Shown here: positions 16,737 through 25,748 of the stretch, piece after piece
How the letters are laid out: every line of letters begins with the position of its first letter
Numbering within the stretch: position 1 is the first letter of the stretch
Assembly: GCA_964352665.1 (NCBI GenBank)
Contig: CAYGSJ010000005.1
Coordinates: forward strand, 131,308 to 195,307
Origin: UBA1672 sp964352665
GTDB taxonomy: Bacteria; Pseudomonadota; Alphaproteobacteria; Micavibrionales; Micavibrionaceae
DNA: 64,000 nucleotides
Reading direction: 5' to 3'
The notes under the pieces: generated by a model
Seen by the model: only the letters and a program-made list of their open reading frames with translations
The model's database searches: none
Told to the model about the DNA's origin: nothing
Program-made: the position numbers and the translations under genes

Positions 16737-17813
16737 ATGGATAACAAAGCAGCACTCCAGGCTGAGAAGACTAAATCGAGTTCACCACTTTTACAGGAGC
16801 GCCATATCTATAAGCCCTTCCTTTATCCTTGGTGTTTCGAGGCTTGGCAAACACAGCAGCGTATCCATTGGCTCCCCGAGGAAGTCCCTCTGGCCGAGGA
16901 TGTGCGCGATTGGCGCAAGAAACTGACTCCGTCCGAAAAGAATTTGATGACACAGATTTTCCGCTTCTTTACGCAGGCCGACGTGGAGGTCAATAACTGC
17001 TATATGAAGCATTACTCGCAAGTATTCGGTCCGGTAGAGGTACAGATGATGCTGGCGGCGTTCTCGAATATCGAGACTGTACATATTGCAGCGTATTCGC
17101 ATTTGCTGGATACGATTGGCATGCCCGAGACCGAATACTCTGCGTTTCTTGATTACAAGGAAATGAAAGATAAATTCGACTATATGCAGAACGTGTCCAT
17201 GAAAGACCGTCGCGATGTGGCCAAGACTATGGCGATGTTCGGTGCCTTTACCGAAGGGCTTGCCTTGTTTGCGTCTTTCGCGATTTTGATGAACTTCCCG
17301 CGCTTCAATAAAATGAAGGGCATGGGCCAAATTGTAACATGGTCGGTGCGCGATGAAACACTGCATTGCTTGTCCATGATCCGTTTGTTCAACGAATTTA
17401 TCAACGAAAACCGCGATATCTGGGACGATGATCTGCGCGCTGAAATTCTGGAATGTTGTAAACTGACCGTGGAACATGAGGACGCCTTCATCGATCTTGC
17501 TTTTGAAATGGGTGAAATCGAAGGCATTGCCCCTGAGGACATTAAGCAATATATCCGCTTTATCGGCGATCGCCGCCTACAGCAACTGAATATGGAGCCG
17601 TATTACGGCGTCGAAAAAAATCCGTTGCCATGGATGGACGAAATGTTGAATGGGGCGGAACACACGAATTTCTTCGAGAACCGTGCAACCGAATACGCGC
17701 GTGCGGCTACCGAAGGAACATGGGAAGAAGCATTTTCGGAGGATGTATTCTCTGGGAATTACGGCAAGAAAATCGGTGGTGTCGAAGCTGACACTTCCGA
17801 GGAAGCTGCGTAG
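16737..17813 (+). CDS. nrdB: Ribonucleotide-diphosphate reductase subunit beta
   Basis: Class Ia R2 subunit, which houses the diiron-tyrosyl radical cofactor used by the alpha subunit to make deoxyribonucleotides. The 358-aa product contains the metal-ligand helices around QMMLAAFSNIETVHIAAYSH and VRDETLHCLSMIRLFNEF, both with the E-x-x-H spacing. AAAGGAG lies 9 nt before the ATG at 16737; earlier in-frame codons lack a site. nrdA is not adjacent, so the two subunits are encoded apart. The C-terminus is acidic, as needed for docking to the alpha subunit. Confidence 0.95.
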   Translation: MDNKAALQAEKTKSSSPLLQERHIYKPFLYPWCFEAWQTQQRIHWLPEEVPLAEDVRDWRKKLTPSEKNLMTQIFRFFTQADVEVNNCYMKHYSQVFGPVEVQMMLAAFSNIETVHIAAYSHLLDTIGMPETEYSAFLDYKEMKDKFDYMQNVSMKDRRDVAKTMAMFGAFTEGLALFASFAILMNFPRFNKMKGMGQIVTWSVRDETLHCLSMIRLFNEFINENRDIWDDDLRAEILECCKLTVEHEDAFIDLAFEMGEIEGIAPEDIKQYIRFIGDRRLQQLNMEPYYGVEKNPLPWMDEMLNGAEHTNFFENRATEYARAATEGTWEEAFSEDVFSGNYGKKIGGVEADTSEEAA

Positions 17814-17862
17814 AGTACTTATTTCCCGACTTAGGTGTTACGAGGCACCTTTTAAAACCCTA

Positions 17863-17916
17863 GAAAGTCATCCGTCTCCCCCACATGAACTTACCGAGGC
17901 GGATGGCTTCTTTTTT
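17863..17916 (+). terminator. Rho-independent terminator after nrdB
   Basis: GAAAGTCATCCGTCTC (17863-17878) pairs with GAGGCGGATGGCTTC (17896-17910) with one bulge, followed by six T. The T run touches the stop codon of the converging ilvA gene, so the element may serve both. Confidence 0.8.
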
Positions 17917-19123
17917 ATACGGTTTCGGTTGTGACTTTAAACCCTGAGTCACCGAGCTGTTTCAGGATGTCCTTTACATGTTGCTTGTCGCGCGCTTCAA
18001 TCACGACATCCAACTCGGCGCGTTTCAGCGATACGGTCTGCATCATGCGCTGGTGAATAACCTCAACCACGTTTGCTCCGGACTCTCCAATGATACGGGA
18101 GATATCGGAAAGCTGACCCGGCGTGTCGTCAATTTCAAAACGTAGGCGGGTAATACGACCATCACGAACAAGACCACGCAGGATAAGCGTAGAAAGTGTG
18201 CGGGAATCTATGTTACCGCCACACAAAATCATACAGACCTTCTTACCCTTGAAATGGTCAATATTATTTTTGATTACGGCAAGAGCCGCGCCGGCAGCGC
18301 CTTCAGCGACCAGCTTTTCGTCACTGATCATATCGAAAATAGCCTCTTCGATCTCTGTTTCTGTGGCCGAGAAAATATGATCAACCAGTTTGTCTATAAT
18401 TTTGATATCGGCCTCTGACGGCTCTTTTACGGCGATTCCCTCTGCCAGTGTTGCTTCACCGGCATTAAAATCACGACCTTCCCGCCTTGCCAATACGGCA
18501 TCAAAATTCTTGGCCTGCGCCCCGATGATCTCTATGTTGGAATTAAGACCTTTTAAAGCCGTAGCAACACCGGCGATCATACCGCCGCCGCCAATCGGAA
18601 CCACAACACAGTCAAGGTCCGGCACCTGTTCCATCATTTCCAGTGCAAGCGTCCCTTGCCCACAAACAACGGCCTTATCATCAAATGGATGAACAAAGGT
18701 CATATCTTTTTCTTTGGCAAGGCGCATGGTTTCACCAACAGATTCATCAAAACTATCACCATAGAGAATGACTTCGGCACCAAAATCTTCCGTGCGCTTG
18801 ATCTTATTAAACGGGGTGCGGTTCGGCATAACAATAACAGATGGAATGCCAAGACGTGATGCATTATAGGCCACACCTTGTGCATGATTTCCGGCACTAC
18901 AGGCGATGACTCCTTTTTTGCGTTGTTCTTCATTCAGGGTGAGCAGCTTGTTAAGCGCTCCACGTGCCTTAAAAGCACTGGTGTGCTGCAGGTTTTCCAG
19001 TTTTAGATAGAGGTCAATACCAAGATGCTTGGACAGACGCGTAGCCTTAATGGTTGGCGTGCGTATCACCCCATCTTTGATTTTTTCGTGTGCGTCCTGA
19101 ACATCCTTAAGTGTAACTTCCAT
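17915..19123 (-). CDS. ilvA: Threonine ammonia-lyase (threonine dehydratase)
   Basis: PLP enzyme converting L-threonine to 2-oxobutanoate and ammonia, the entry to isoleucine synthesis. The 402-aa product has the PLP lysine K52 in TSAFKARGAL, the glycine-rich phosphate loop GGGGMIAG near 180, and a single C-terminal ACT-like regulatory domain (about 325-402, FEIDDTPGQLSDISRIIGESG region). This length and single ACT domain match the shorter TdcB/IlvA type (TIGR01127-like). It may act in biosynthesis or catabolism; no ilv genes are adjacent. Confidence 0.92.
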   Translation of the reverse strand: MEVTLKDVQDAHEKIKDGVIRTPTIKATRLSKHLGIDLYLKLENLQHTSAFKARGALNKLLTLNEEQRKKGVIACSAGNHAQGVAYNASRLGIPSVIVMPNRTPFNKIKRTEDFGAEVILYGDSFDESVGETMRLAKEKDMTFVHPFDDKAVVCGQGTLALEMMEQVPDLDCVVVPIGGGGMIAGVATALKGLNSNIEIIGAQAKNFDAVLARREGRDFNAGEATLAEGIAVKEPSEADIKIIDKLVDHIFSATETEIEEAIFDMISDEKLVAEGAAGAALAVIKNNIDHFKGKKVCMILCGGNIDSRTLSTLILRGLVRDGRITRLRFEIDDTPGQLSDISRIIGESGANVVEVIHQRMMQTVSLKRAELDVVIEARDKQHVKDILKQLGDSGFKVTTETV

Positions 19124-19191
19124 CTTCGTATCCTTTTTTAAAGAAGGGACACGCTATAGAGTTTTGCCAAGAAAATCAATGAAACTCTGAG

Positions 19192-19680
19192 TTAACCATC
19201 TGGGGAAGCTTTGGTTTCAGCTTTATCTTTATTAATCAGGTGGTCCGGTTTCAGGTTGGGCGGAGATTTGTTACATCTTTGGTAAACGGGCCTCATTTTC
19301 CGTGCAAGGCTATTTTTGTAATATCGGGACACAAACTTCTTTTTGTATAAAAGTTTGTCCCGCTCAAATGAGGTTAAAAAGGGGTCTGTCAACTTTTCTG
19401 AAATTTCAAAATACTCTCTGCGTTTGCGTTTTGCTCTCAAATCAAATGAATCTATGTTATGAAGATCGATCTGTGAGCATTCTTTATTATAGTCATGTAT
19501 TTGTATCTTTCTCGGGATTTTTTTGTGAGCCTCTCTGGGTAGTATTTTTTTATAGGTTTTTCTAAGCTCCTTCTTGCTAATTGGCATCCCGTCATTATTG
19601 CCCGCGCCAGCAGGAGACAGGCCCAGAGTAAAAGCAAACACAAAAGCTACAATCAAGTTACAAAGCAGCGTTTTTTTCAA
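19192..19680 (-). CDS. Small secreted protein, paralogue 1 of 3
   Basis: A 162-aa product with a signal peptide (MKKTLLCNLIVAFVFAFTLG, cleavage probably near GAG 27). The mature part is very basic and shares with the next two genes a C-x3-D-L-x2-I-x2-F pattern (ECSQIDLHNIDSFDLRAKRK) and a terminal MRPVYxRC motif (KMRPVYQRCNKSPP). Two conserved cysteines may form a disulfide in the periplasm. It is the most divergent member, with a longer spacer. Function unknown; the family is not one I recognise. Confidence 0.7.
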   Translation of the reverse strand: MKKTLLCNLIVAFVFAFTLGLSPAGAGNNDGMPISKKELRKTYKKILPREAHKKIPRKIQIHDYNKECSQIDLHNIDSFDLRAKRKRREYFEISEKLTDPFLTSFERDKLLYKKKFVSRYYKNSLARKMRPVYQRCNKSPPNLKPDHLINKDKAETKASPDG

Positions 19681-19694
19681 ATCAGTACTCCCTG

Positions 19695-20045
19695 TTAAAT
19701 TTTAGGCATAGTCGCAGAGCAGCGTGAATAGACAGGACGCATCGCCTGATATTCAGGTGATCTGAAAAAAGCTTCTATCTCGTCCATCTTGTCTTGCATC
19801 TTGTAGGCCTCCGATAGTGAATCCATCTTATTTACCTTTTTTGTCAGATTATCGGCTTTATGTTTTTGTTGGCCCGCTCTTCTATTGAACTTTTTAATTT
19901 CCTGAACGTCTTTCTTGCTGCAGGGCAGTCTTGCTGCATCTTGCTCTTCTCTGGTCATTTGTTGAGCAGAGGTGTTTTGAGCCCAGCCTGTGACCACAAG
20001 GCAGGAAAATAGAATAATAAAAGCCAATGTTTTCGTTTTTGTCAT
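19695..20045 (-). CDS. Small secreted protein, paralogue 2 of 3
   Basis: A 116-aa product with a clear signal peptide (hydrophobic core LAFIILFSCLVVTGWA). The mature protein has the family blocks LPCSKKDVQEIKKF followed by a helical spacer (KKVNKMDSLSEAYKMQDKM) and FFRSPEYQAMRPVYSRC near the C-terminus. It lies 14 nt after paralogue 1 stops (minus-strand order: paralogue 3, 2, 1), so the three are probably one transcript. The shortest member, it probably shows the minimal fold: two cysteines around a helical hairpin. Confidence 0.7.
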   Translation of the reverse strand: MTKTKTLAFIILFSCLVVTGWAQNTSAQQMTREEQDAARLPCSKKDVQEIKKFNRRAGQQKHKADNLTKKVNKMDSLSEAYKMQDKMDEIEAFFRSPEYQAMRPVYSRCSATMPKI

Positions 20046-20068
20046 TCTATCCGTCTCCTTAACTTAAT

Positions 20069-20464
20069 TTACGGTTCCCAAAAAGGGCGATCGCCCCCAT
20101 TCATAGTGGGAATAGCTTTATCGCATCTTTTGTAAACAGGGCGCATGGCGTCATATTCATCAGATGTAAAGAAATCCAGAATTTTCTGGGCATCTTCTTG
20201 CAGATCTTCAGCTTCCTCTGCTGTCGTAATTTCAGAGGCTTCTTCTGCTAAACGGGCATTTTGCTTCACTTTTCTTCTTGCTTTTGGATCGAATTTCTGG
20301 ATTGCCAAAAGATCCTGTTTTGTACAGGGTTTAGGGGCTCTTCGGTCTATTTTTTCTTCCTTTTTTGCTGTTGTGGAATTAACTTTTGCAGCAGCAGCAA
20401 TATTTGCTGAAAAAACAAGGACTAAGGCGCAGAAAAGTGCAAGTCTTACGGGATTCTTTTTCAT
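20069..20464 (-). CDS. Small secreted protein, paralogue 3 of 3
   Basis: A 131-aa product starting at ATG 20464 (AGAGG upstream; the GTG 12 nt earlier is in frame but less likely). It has a signal peptide ending near AAA 26, then KPCTKQDLLAIQKFDPKARRK, an acidic helix (EEASEITTAEEAEDLQEDA) and FFTSDEYDAMRPVYKRC. First gene of the three-paralogue set and thus likely closest to the promoter. Function unknown. Confidence 0.7.
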   Translation of the reverse strand: MKKNPVRLALFCALVLVFSANIAAAAKVNSTTAKKEEKIDRRAPKPCTKQDLLAIQKFDPKARRKVKQNARLAEEASEITTAEEAEDLQEDAQKILDFFTSDEYDAMRPVYKRCDKAIPTMNGGDRPFWEP

Positions 20465-20774
20465 GTTTAGCGACACCTCTGTTTATATATCTCTAAGTAT
20501 AAAGCAATATAGGGCTGTTTGTAAAATATTGCGCATAAAAAGAATTGAGGTAAAAAAATAAAATAGCTATGCCGCCGAATATTTGGTACCCTGTGGGTGT
20601 GATGCTATTAAATCATAATGTTCTGAGCTCTGGATTTGTACAATCTGCGAAGATTGACAGGAGGGGTTCAGATACTTTTTTAAGCCACACTATTTCCAGA
20701 AAATTTATCCAACATTTTTCTCTAAAAAAGATCATTCGATCTTGTTTCACCCTGTTCAAGGAGAAGGCACCCAC
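20465..20774. other. Intergenic region between divergent transcripts
   Basis: About 310 nt between the start of the secreted paralogues and phoH. AT-rich at the left; it should hold both promoters, but I see no convincing operator, RNA or gene in it. AAGGAGAAGG at its right end is the phoH ribosome binding site. Confidence 0.5.
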
Positions 20775-21524
20775 ATGTCTAAAAAGACCCGTAAATCAAG
20801 AAATACAAAGCATGCTACCAGAGAAAACATCGTTCACCCGGAATTCAGGAGTGATAATTGGCATCCTTTAGATGCCGAAATTGACGGGCGTCGTGACCAG
20901 AAATACGTTAAAAATATAAAACCAAGATCAGAAGGGCAGGAAGCCCTTATTCAATCTATCAAGGATTACAGCCTGACTTTAGCGATAGGCCCTGCAGGTA
21001 CAGGAAAGACCTATCTTGCGATTGCGTCCGCTGTGGAGGCACTTGAAAAAGGTGAGGTGGAGCGCATTGTGCTTTCCAGACCCGCGATGGAGGCAGGAGA
21101 GAGCCTTGGGTTTCTCCCCGGCGATTTACAGGAAAAAATGGCCCCTTATTTACGGCCTTTATATGACTCTCTTGGTGACCGTCTGGGCGGAAAAAAAGTC
21201 AGGCAGTTACTGGAGGACGGAACCATAGAAATTGCTCCGATCGGCTTTATGCGTGGCCGGACACTCAATAACTGTTTCATTGTTATTGACGAGGCGCAAA
21301 ACTGTACTTATGGGCAACTCAAGATGATCCTGTCACGACTTGGATGGCACTCGAATATGGTAATCACAGGTGATCCGGACCAGTCCGACCTTCTGGAGGG
21401 GGTATCCGGCCTTGATCAAATTGCACGAAAGCTTGACGCGATTAAAAATATTGCGGTGTGTCGTCTAACCCAGACCGATATTGTCAGGCACCCATTAGTC
21501 GCGGAGATGCTGGACGTTCTATAA
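20775..21524 (+). CDS. PhoH family ATPase
   Basis: A 249-aa P-loop NTPase of the PhoH family. Walker A is GPAGTGKT at 72-79 and Walker B is VIDEAQN near 178, followed by the sensor MVITGDPDQSDL. The first 50 residues are basic and look disordered. Family members are ATPases linked to RNA metabolism and phosphate stress, but no ybeY or phosphate gene is nearby. AAGGAGAAGG 9 nt before ATG 20775 sets the start. A bidirectional terminator follows. Confidence 0.92.
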   Translation: MSKKTRKSRNTKHATRENIVHPEFRSDNWHPLDAEIDGRRDQKYVKNIKPRSEGQEALIQSIKDYSLTLAIGPAGTGKTYLAIASAVEALEKGEVERIVLSRPAMEAGESLGFLPGDLQEKMAPYLRPLYDSLGDRLGGKKVRQLLEDGTIEIAPIGFMRGRTLNNCFIVIDEAQNCTYGQLKMILSRLGWHSNMVITGDPDQSDLLEGVSGLDQIARKLDAIKNIAVCRLTQTDIVRHPLVAEMLDVL

Positions 21525-21531
21525 AAAAAAT

Positions 21532-21562
21532 AAAGGCTTCGAAATTCGAAGCCTTTTCTCTT
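21532..21562. terminator. Bidirectional terminator between phoH and trxA
   Basis: AAAGGCTTCGAA and TTCGAAGCCTTT form an almost continuous inverted repeat (21532-21556) with A run before and TTCTCTTT after, suited to ending both converging genes. Confidence 0.85.
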
Positions 21563-21579
21563 TCGGCCTGAAGCAATAC

Positions 21580-21900
21580 CTAAATTTTCTCGCTTAACCA
21601 TTCGGTTAATTGTGACTTTGGCATGCCGCCGACACGTGTATCAACGACCTTACCACCTTTGAAGAGCATTAGGGTAGGCACACCACGTAGGCCATACTTT
21701 GTTGGTGTTTCAGGAGCTTCTTCGATATTGACCTTAACCACTTTCAACTTGCCTTCCATTTCGCCGGCAATTTCTTCGACGATTGGCAACAAGGTCTTGC
21801 AAGGTCCACACCATTCCGCCCAAAAATCTACGAGCACAGGAGAATCCGAATTGATAACCTCTTCTTCAAAATCACTATCTGTGAGGGCTTTTAATGACAT
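21580..21900 (-). CDS. trxA: Thioredoxin
   Basis: Cytoplasmic disulfide reductase of 106 aa with the canonical active site WCGPC (C31, C34), preceded by VDFWAEWCG and followed by the cis-proline loop GVPTLMLF. The ATG at 21900 has AAAGGAA 8 nt upstream; the longer in-frame version has no such site and would add a non-conserved extension. It follows panD on the same strand after 65 nt, and may be co-transcribed with it. Confidence 0.96.
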   Translation of the reverse strand: MSLKALTDSDFEEEVINSDSPVLVDFWAEWCGPCKTLLPIVEEIAGEMEGKLKVVKVNIEEAPETPTKYGLRGVPTLMLFKGGKVVDTRVGGMPKSQLTEWLSEKI

Positions 21901-21965
21901 ATTGTGGTTCCTTTCAAATGATACGCTTTTAGAATTTCCACTATGGGAAAAACCATGACGATTCG

Positions 21966-22367
21966 TCAAGCGCTTTGCACGTGAATCTGCTCTATATTCT
22001 CAGATTTCTCGGGTGTTATTTTGGCAATTCTATTCTTTTCATCCAGAAGAACCACTGTGGGTACATGCCTCTTTGCTTCTTCTTCGCTCATGCGAGCAAA
22101 CGCGCAAATGATAACAAGATCGCCGGGTTTGATAAGATGGGCGGCGGCGCCGTTTATGCCGATAATGCCGGAACCGCGCTCTCCTGGAATGGTATATGTT
22201 GTAATGCGCGCGCCATTGGTGATATCCAGAACATCTACCTGTTCATGTGGCAGGATGCCGGACGCATCCAGAAGATCGGAATCAACAGTTATAGACCCCT
22301 CATAATGCAAGTCTGCCTGTGTTACAGTGGCGCGGTGGATTTTTGCTTTGAACATGTTTAAAATCAT
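21966..22367 (-). CDS. panD: Aspartate 1-decarboxylase
   Basis: Pyruvoyl enzyme that makes beta-alanine from L-aspartate for pantothenate and CoA synthesis. With the ATG at 22367 the product is 133 aa, and the self-cleavage site HYEG-S places Ser25 exactly as in the Escherichia coli enzyme. NGARITTYTIPGERGSG and INGAAAHL blocks are conserved. A later ATG at 22355 would shorten it by four residues. Divergent from the HIT gene. Confidence 0.95.
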   Translation of the reverse strand: MILNMFKAKIHRATVTQADLHYEGSITVDSDLLDASGILPHEQVDVLDITNGARITTYTIPGERGSGIIGINGAAAHLIKPGDLVIICAFARMSEEEAKRHVPTVVLLDEKNRIAKITPEKSENIEQIHVQSA

Positions 22368-22446
22368 GGCTTTACATCCTGCTCTTATCAATGTGTAATT
22401 CGTGCATACATTTAGCGTACTCTACCACAAAATGAAAGGTTTTATA

Positions 22447-22815
22447 ATGCCTGCTTATGATGATGATAATATTTTTGCAAAAATCCTGAGAGGGGAGATC
22501 CCTTGCGATAAAGTCTACGAAGATGATCATGTTCTGGCGTTTAGAGATATAGCGCCACAGGCCCCTGTGCATATTCTTGTCATTCCCAAGGGAAGATATG
22601 TTTCGGTTGATGATTTCGGCGCAAACGCTTCACCCGAGGAAATAAAGGCTTTTTTTGTAGCGGTCAGCACAATTGCCAATGATAACGGCCTAAGTGAGCA
22701 GGGCTTTCGTTCCATTACCAATACAGGGATGAATGGCGGACAGGAAGTGCCGCATTTTCACATGCATTTGCTGGGTGGTAAAAAAATTGGTCCGATGGTT
22801 TCTAAAGAGGCCTAA
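22447..22815 (+). CDS. HIT (histidine triad) family nucleotide hydrolase
   Basis: A 122-aa Hint-branch protein; the triad HFHMHLLGG at the C-terminus has the HxHxHxx pattern whose central histidine attacks the phosphoramidate. The N-terminal IFAKILRGEIPCDKVYEDD is also typical. Hint enzymes hydrolyse adenosine 5'-phosphoramidate-type substrates in the cytoplasm. AAAGG 7 nt before ATG 22447 defines the start. Its stop codon overlaps that of the converging gene by 4 nt. Confidence 0.94.
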   Translation: MPAYDDDNIFAKILRGEIPCDKVYEDDHVLAFRDIAPQAPVHILVIPKGRYVSVDDFGANASPEEIKAFFVAVSTIANDNGLSEQGFRSITNTGMNGGQEVPHFHMHLLGGKKIGPMVSKEA

Positions 22816-23372
22816 CCCGGAAAAATTACTACATTTCCGCTTGAGTCTTTAGAACCTTCTGCTGTGCCCTGATATCCAATGTTTGAGAGCAAAGAGAGCA
22901 CTTCATCGACAATCATCATATGTGATTGCAACTGATTGGTGATGATATTCAAAATTGCCGCAATTTTCGGATTTGTTACTTCAAACGACATATAGCACAG
23001 GAATATCAGCTCCAGAAAATCTTCGATATCTTCGGAGATGACAGGCATCATTTCGCCTTCTGTCTCTGCCCATAATTCCGGATTATCTTCTGCCAGATCA
23101 TCGCGTGCGCCATAGCGTTCAATAATACGGTCACACTCCATATGCAGGAATTTAAGATCATCCGACATTTCTGTTTCGTAATTTGCAATTTCCTTCATGA
23201 CGAAAGCCGCACAAAGCACCGCTTGCTCTGGCTGGAAGTTGCTCATCAATTCGTGTAATCCATAAGTTGTCTCTTCGCTTGGCGCTTCACCCGTGATAAG
23301 CAGATCGCGCACCACAAGTGGCATCTGCAATTTGTTCTTTAATAAAGCCATTTTTTTCTTAACTAGTGCCAT
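22812..23372 (-). CDS. Hypothetical helical protein (186 aa)
   Basis: Soluble, acidic, apparently all-helical protein. A basic N-terminus (ALVKKKMALLKNK) precedes long amphipathic segments such as DIEDFLELIFLCYMSFEVTN and IAAILNIITNQLQSHMMIVDEV (residues about 130-160). No signal peptide, nucleotide-binding motif or known domain is seen. It converges on the HIT gene with a 4-nt overlap of stops. Probably a real gene given the length and codon regularity. Confidence 0.62.
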   Translation of the reverse strand: MALVKKKMALLKNKLQMPLVVRDLLITGEAPSEETTYGLHELMSNFQPEQAVLCAAFVMKEIANYETEMSDDLKFLHMECDRIIERYGARDDLAEDNPELWAETEGEMMPVISEDIEDFLELIFLCYMSFEVTNPKIAAILNIITNQLQSHMMIVDEVLSLLSNIGYQGTAEGSKDSSGNVVIFPG

Positions 23373-23495
23373 GATCTAAACCCCTTTTGAGCCTTCGTTT
23401 ATTTTGGTCGAAGGTGCGCCCCCACGCCGCCCTTCTATGGCTCTTAGTAAACTGTGAAAGTAAATAAACGGTTAACAGATGTAATTTTTTTTACT

Positions 23496-23948
23496 TTAGA
23501 CAAGATCAGGCAGCATAGTTCGGTCGGTGCTGACATGGGATTCTGGGCACCCAAAAGTGATAACAAGTGGCTCTGTCCCAGTCTTTGCAAGTTGGTGAGC
23601 ATAGCCTTCCGGGATGTTAAAACTATCACCTGTTTCTACATGGACGGGGTCTTCTTTGTGCACGATGAATTCACCGTCTACTTCTTCAACGCGGCCCCAG
23701 TATAAGGTGCCAGCGCCCAAAACAACCTGATACAATTCGTCACCCTCACTGTGGAAATGACAACCAATTTTGTTTCCGATAGACGCAACGTGGTTGATCC
23801 AATCTGAGTTTCCATCAACACGGGCGATCTTTATTTTAACGGCGGGGTCTTCTTTCGCACCCTCAAGGGCTGTCTGCCATCTTTCGGCTGGAATATCCAT
23901 GCGGCTGGTCGCGTCGTTGAATTGCAGCAAATCTCTGCCTGATGCCAT
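23496..23948 (-). CDS. Cupin-domain protein
   Basis: Single-domain cupin of 150 aa. Cupin motif 1 is visible as GCHFHSEGDELYQVVLGAG (two His and a Glu that normally bind metal), and motif 2 as GDSFNIPEGYAHQL with a further histidine, so a metal site is likely intact. Members range from dioxygenases to sugar isomerases and binding proteins, and nothing nearby indicates a substrate. GGAGCAAAAA lies before the ATG. Confidence 0.82.
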   Translation of the reverse strand: MASGRDLLQFNDATSRMDIPAERWQTALEGAKEDPAVKIKIARVDGNSDWINHVASIGNKIGCHFHSEGDELYQVVLGAGTLYWGRVEEVDGEFIVHKEDPVHVETGDSFNIPEGYAHQLAKTGTEPLVITFGCPESHVSTDRTMLPDLV

Positions 23949-24064
23949 TTTTTGCTCCTGTCATAGGCTTAATACCCTGCCATTATTAGAAATGTTAGCT
24001 TGTTTGCAAGAAATTTTAGTGCGATAAAGCGTTGGTGTGTGCTTTTAAAAGGGGAATTTTGTGC

Positions 24065-25591
24065 ATGGTCGCCCGCGTTAACACCGTTTCATTCCAAGGC
24101 ATAGAGGTTAAACCTGTCGATGTGCAGGTACAGCTGTCGAACGGCTTGCCGGCTTTTAATATCGTTGGCTTGCCCGATAAGGCGGTGGCAGAGAGCAAAG
24201 AACGCGTGCGCGCGGCGTTGCATGCGCTAGGCTTATCCCTTCCCCCCAAACGCCTTACCGTTAATATGGCCCCTGCAGATCTGAGCAAGGAAGGCAGCCA
24301 TTTCGATTTGCCCATTGCGCTCGGTGTTCTCGGGGCGATGGGCGTTATCCCGAAAGAGGATTTGGCAAATTTTGTGGTGTTGGGTGAGTTATCGCTGGAT
24401 GCCTCTATCCGTTCGGTTTCAGGTGTTTTACCGGCTGCAATGCATGCCAATGAGCACGCGCAGCACCTGATTTGTCCGAAGGATTGCGGCGGGGAAGCCG
24501 CGTGGGCAGGGGAGATGAACATTCTAGCGCCGGCCGATCTGTTACAGCTCATCAACCATATCAAGGGGACACAAATCCTCACCCCTCCGGAAACGGCGCT
24601 GGCCAATGATAATCTTGAATACATCCCCGATCTGGCCAATGTAAAGGGGCAGGAAAGCGCAAAACGTGCGTTGGAGATTGCCGCCGCGGGCGGGCATAAC
24701 CTGCTGATGATCGGACCACCGGGAAGCGGCAAGTCTATGCTGGCGAGTTGTTTACCCGGAATCTTGCCGCCCTTATCTCCGAAAGAGGCGCTGGAACTGT
24801 CTATGGTTCATTCGCTGGCAGGCGTCTTGCCGCAAGGCGGTTTAATTAGAAACAGGCCGTTCCGTAATCCTCATCACTCTGCTTCGCAACCCGCATTAAT
24901 AGGAGGTGGACAGAAGGTGAAGCCCGGAGAAATATCACTCGCACATCATGGTGTTTTGTTCCTGGACGAATTACCGGAATTTGCCCGCGGGACTCTGGAA
25001 TCCCTCCGTCAACCTCTGGAAACAGGCGATGCATTGGTGGCGCGCGCCAATGCCCATATACGTTATCCGGCCCGGTTCCAACTGGTTGCGGCAATGAATC
25101 CTTGCCGATGCGGTTATTTGGGTGATCCGGATATGGAATGCACCAAAGCCCCGCGCTGTGGCGTTGATTACCAATCCAAAATTAGCGGCCCACTGATGGA
25201 TCGAATTGATATTCATGTTGATGTACCACCTGTTCAAATTTCGGACTTACAGGAAGGGATCAGGGGCGAAAGCTCGGCGGATGTTGCAGCGCGTATAAAA
25301 CAGGCGCGTGATTTACAGGCGGAGCGGGGCAAGACCAAGACCTTTGAAATGGGCAATAAATCTGCCATAAACGCGAATCTTGAAGGAGAAGCGTTAGACG
25401 CTGTAACACAAATGGATTTGGAGACAAAAAATATTTTAAATCAATCGGTTGAACAGTCAAAAGTGTCTGCGCGCGGATATTACCGGATTTTGCGCGTTGC
25501 CCGCACCATTGCCGATTTAAATGGTGGCGCAGAAAATATTTCTAAATCAGATGTTTGCGAGGCTTTGAGTTATCGCAGGATGACGTTTTAA
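24065..25591 (+). CDS. YifB/ComM family Mg-chelatase-like AAA+ ATPase
   Basis: A 508-aa protein with the N-terminal Lon-protease-like ChlI region (VNTVSFQGIEVKPVDVQVQL onward, 4-165), a central AAA+ module with Walker A GPPGSGKS near 222-229 and Walker B LFLDELPEF, and the C-terminal Mg-chelatase-like domain. ComM proteins are branch-migrating hexameric helicases that aid natural transformation. Start at ATG 24065 has AAGGGG upstream; an in-frame GTG at 24032 is less likely. The cysteines in PCRCGYLGDPDMECTKAPRC look like a metal-binding insert found in the family. Confidence 0.93.
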   Translation: MVARVNTVSFQGIEVKPVDVQVQLSNGLPAFNIVGLPDKAVAESKERVRAALHALGLSLPPKRLTVNMAPADLSKEGSHFDLPIALGVLGAMGVIPKEDLANFVVLGELSLDASIRSVSGVLPAAMHANEHAQHLICPKDCGGEAAWAGEMNILAPADLLQLINHIKGTQILTPPETALANDNLEYIPDLANVKGQESAKRALEIAAAGGHNLLMIGPPGSGKSMLASCLPGILPPLSPKEALELSMVHSLAGVLPQGGLIRNRPFRNPHHSASQPALIGGGQKVKPGEISLAHHGVLFLDELPEFARGTLESLRQPLETGDALVARANAHIRYPARFQLVAAMNPCRCGYLGDPDMECTKAPRCGVDYQSKISGPLMDRIDIHVDVPPVQISDLQEGIRGESSADVAARIKQARDLQAERGKTKTFEMGNKSAINANLEGEALDAVTQMDLETKNILNQSVEQSKVSARGYYRILRVARTIADLNGGAENISKSDVCEALSYRRMTF

Positions 25592-25748
25592 AACCATAAA
25601 ACCCCGTTTTTTGACTAATATATGCAAAATAATCGTTTTAATTTGTATTTTGCGCTTTTTCTAAGTTATACTATAGGAAAGAAAAAAATGGGGAAATCCG
25701 CGTAGATAGAGGTTTCCTGATAAGAAAAAAACTAACGCGAGAGTTGAA

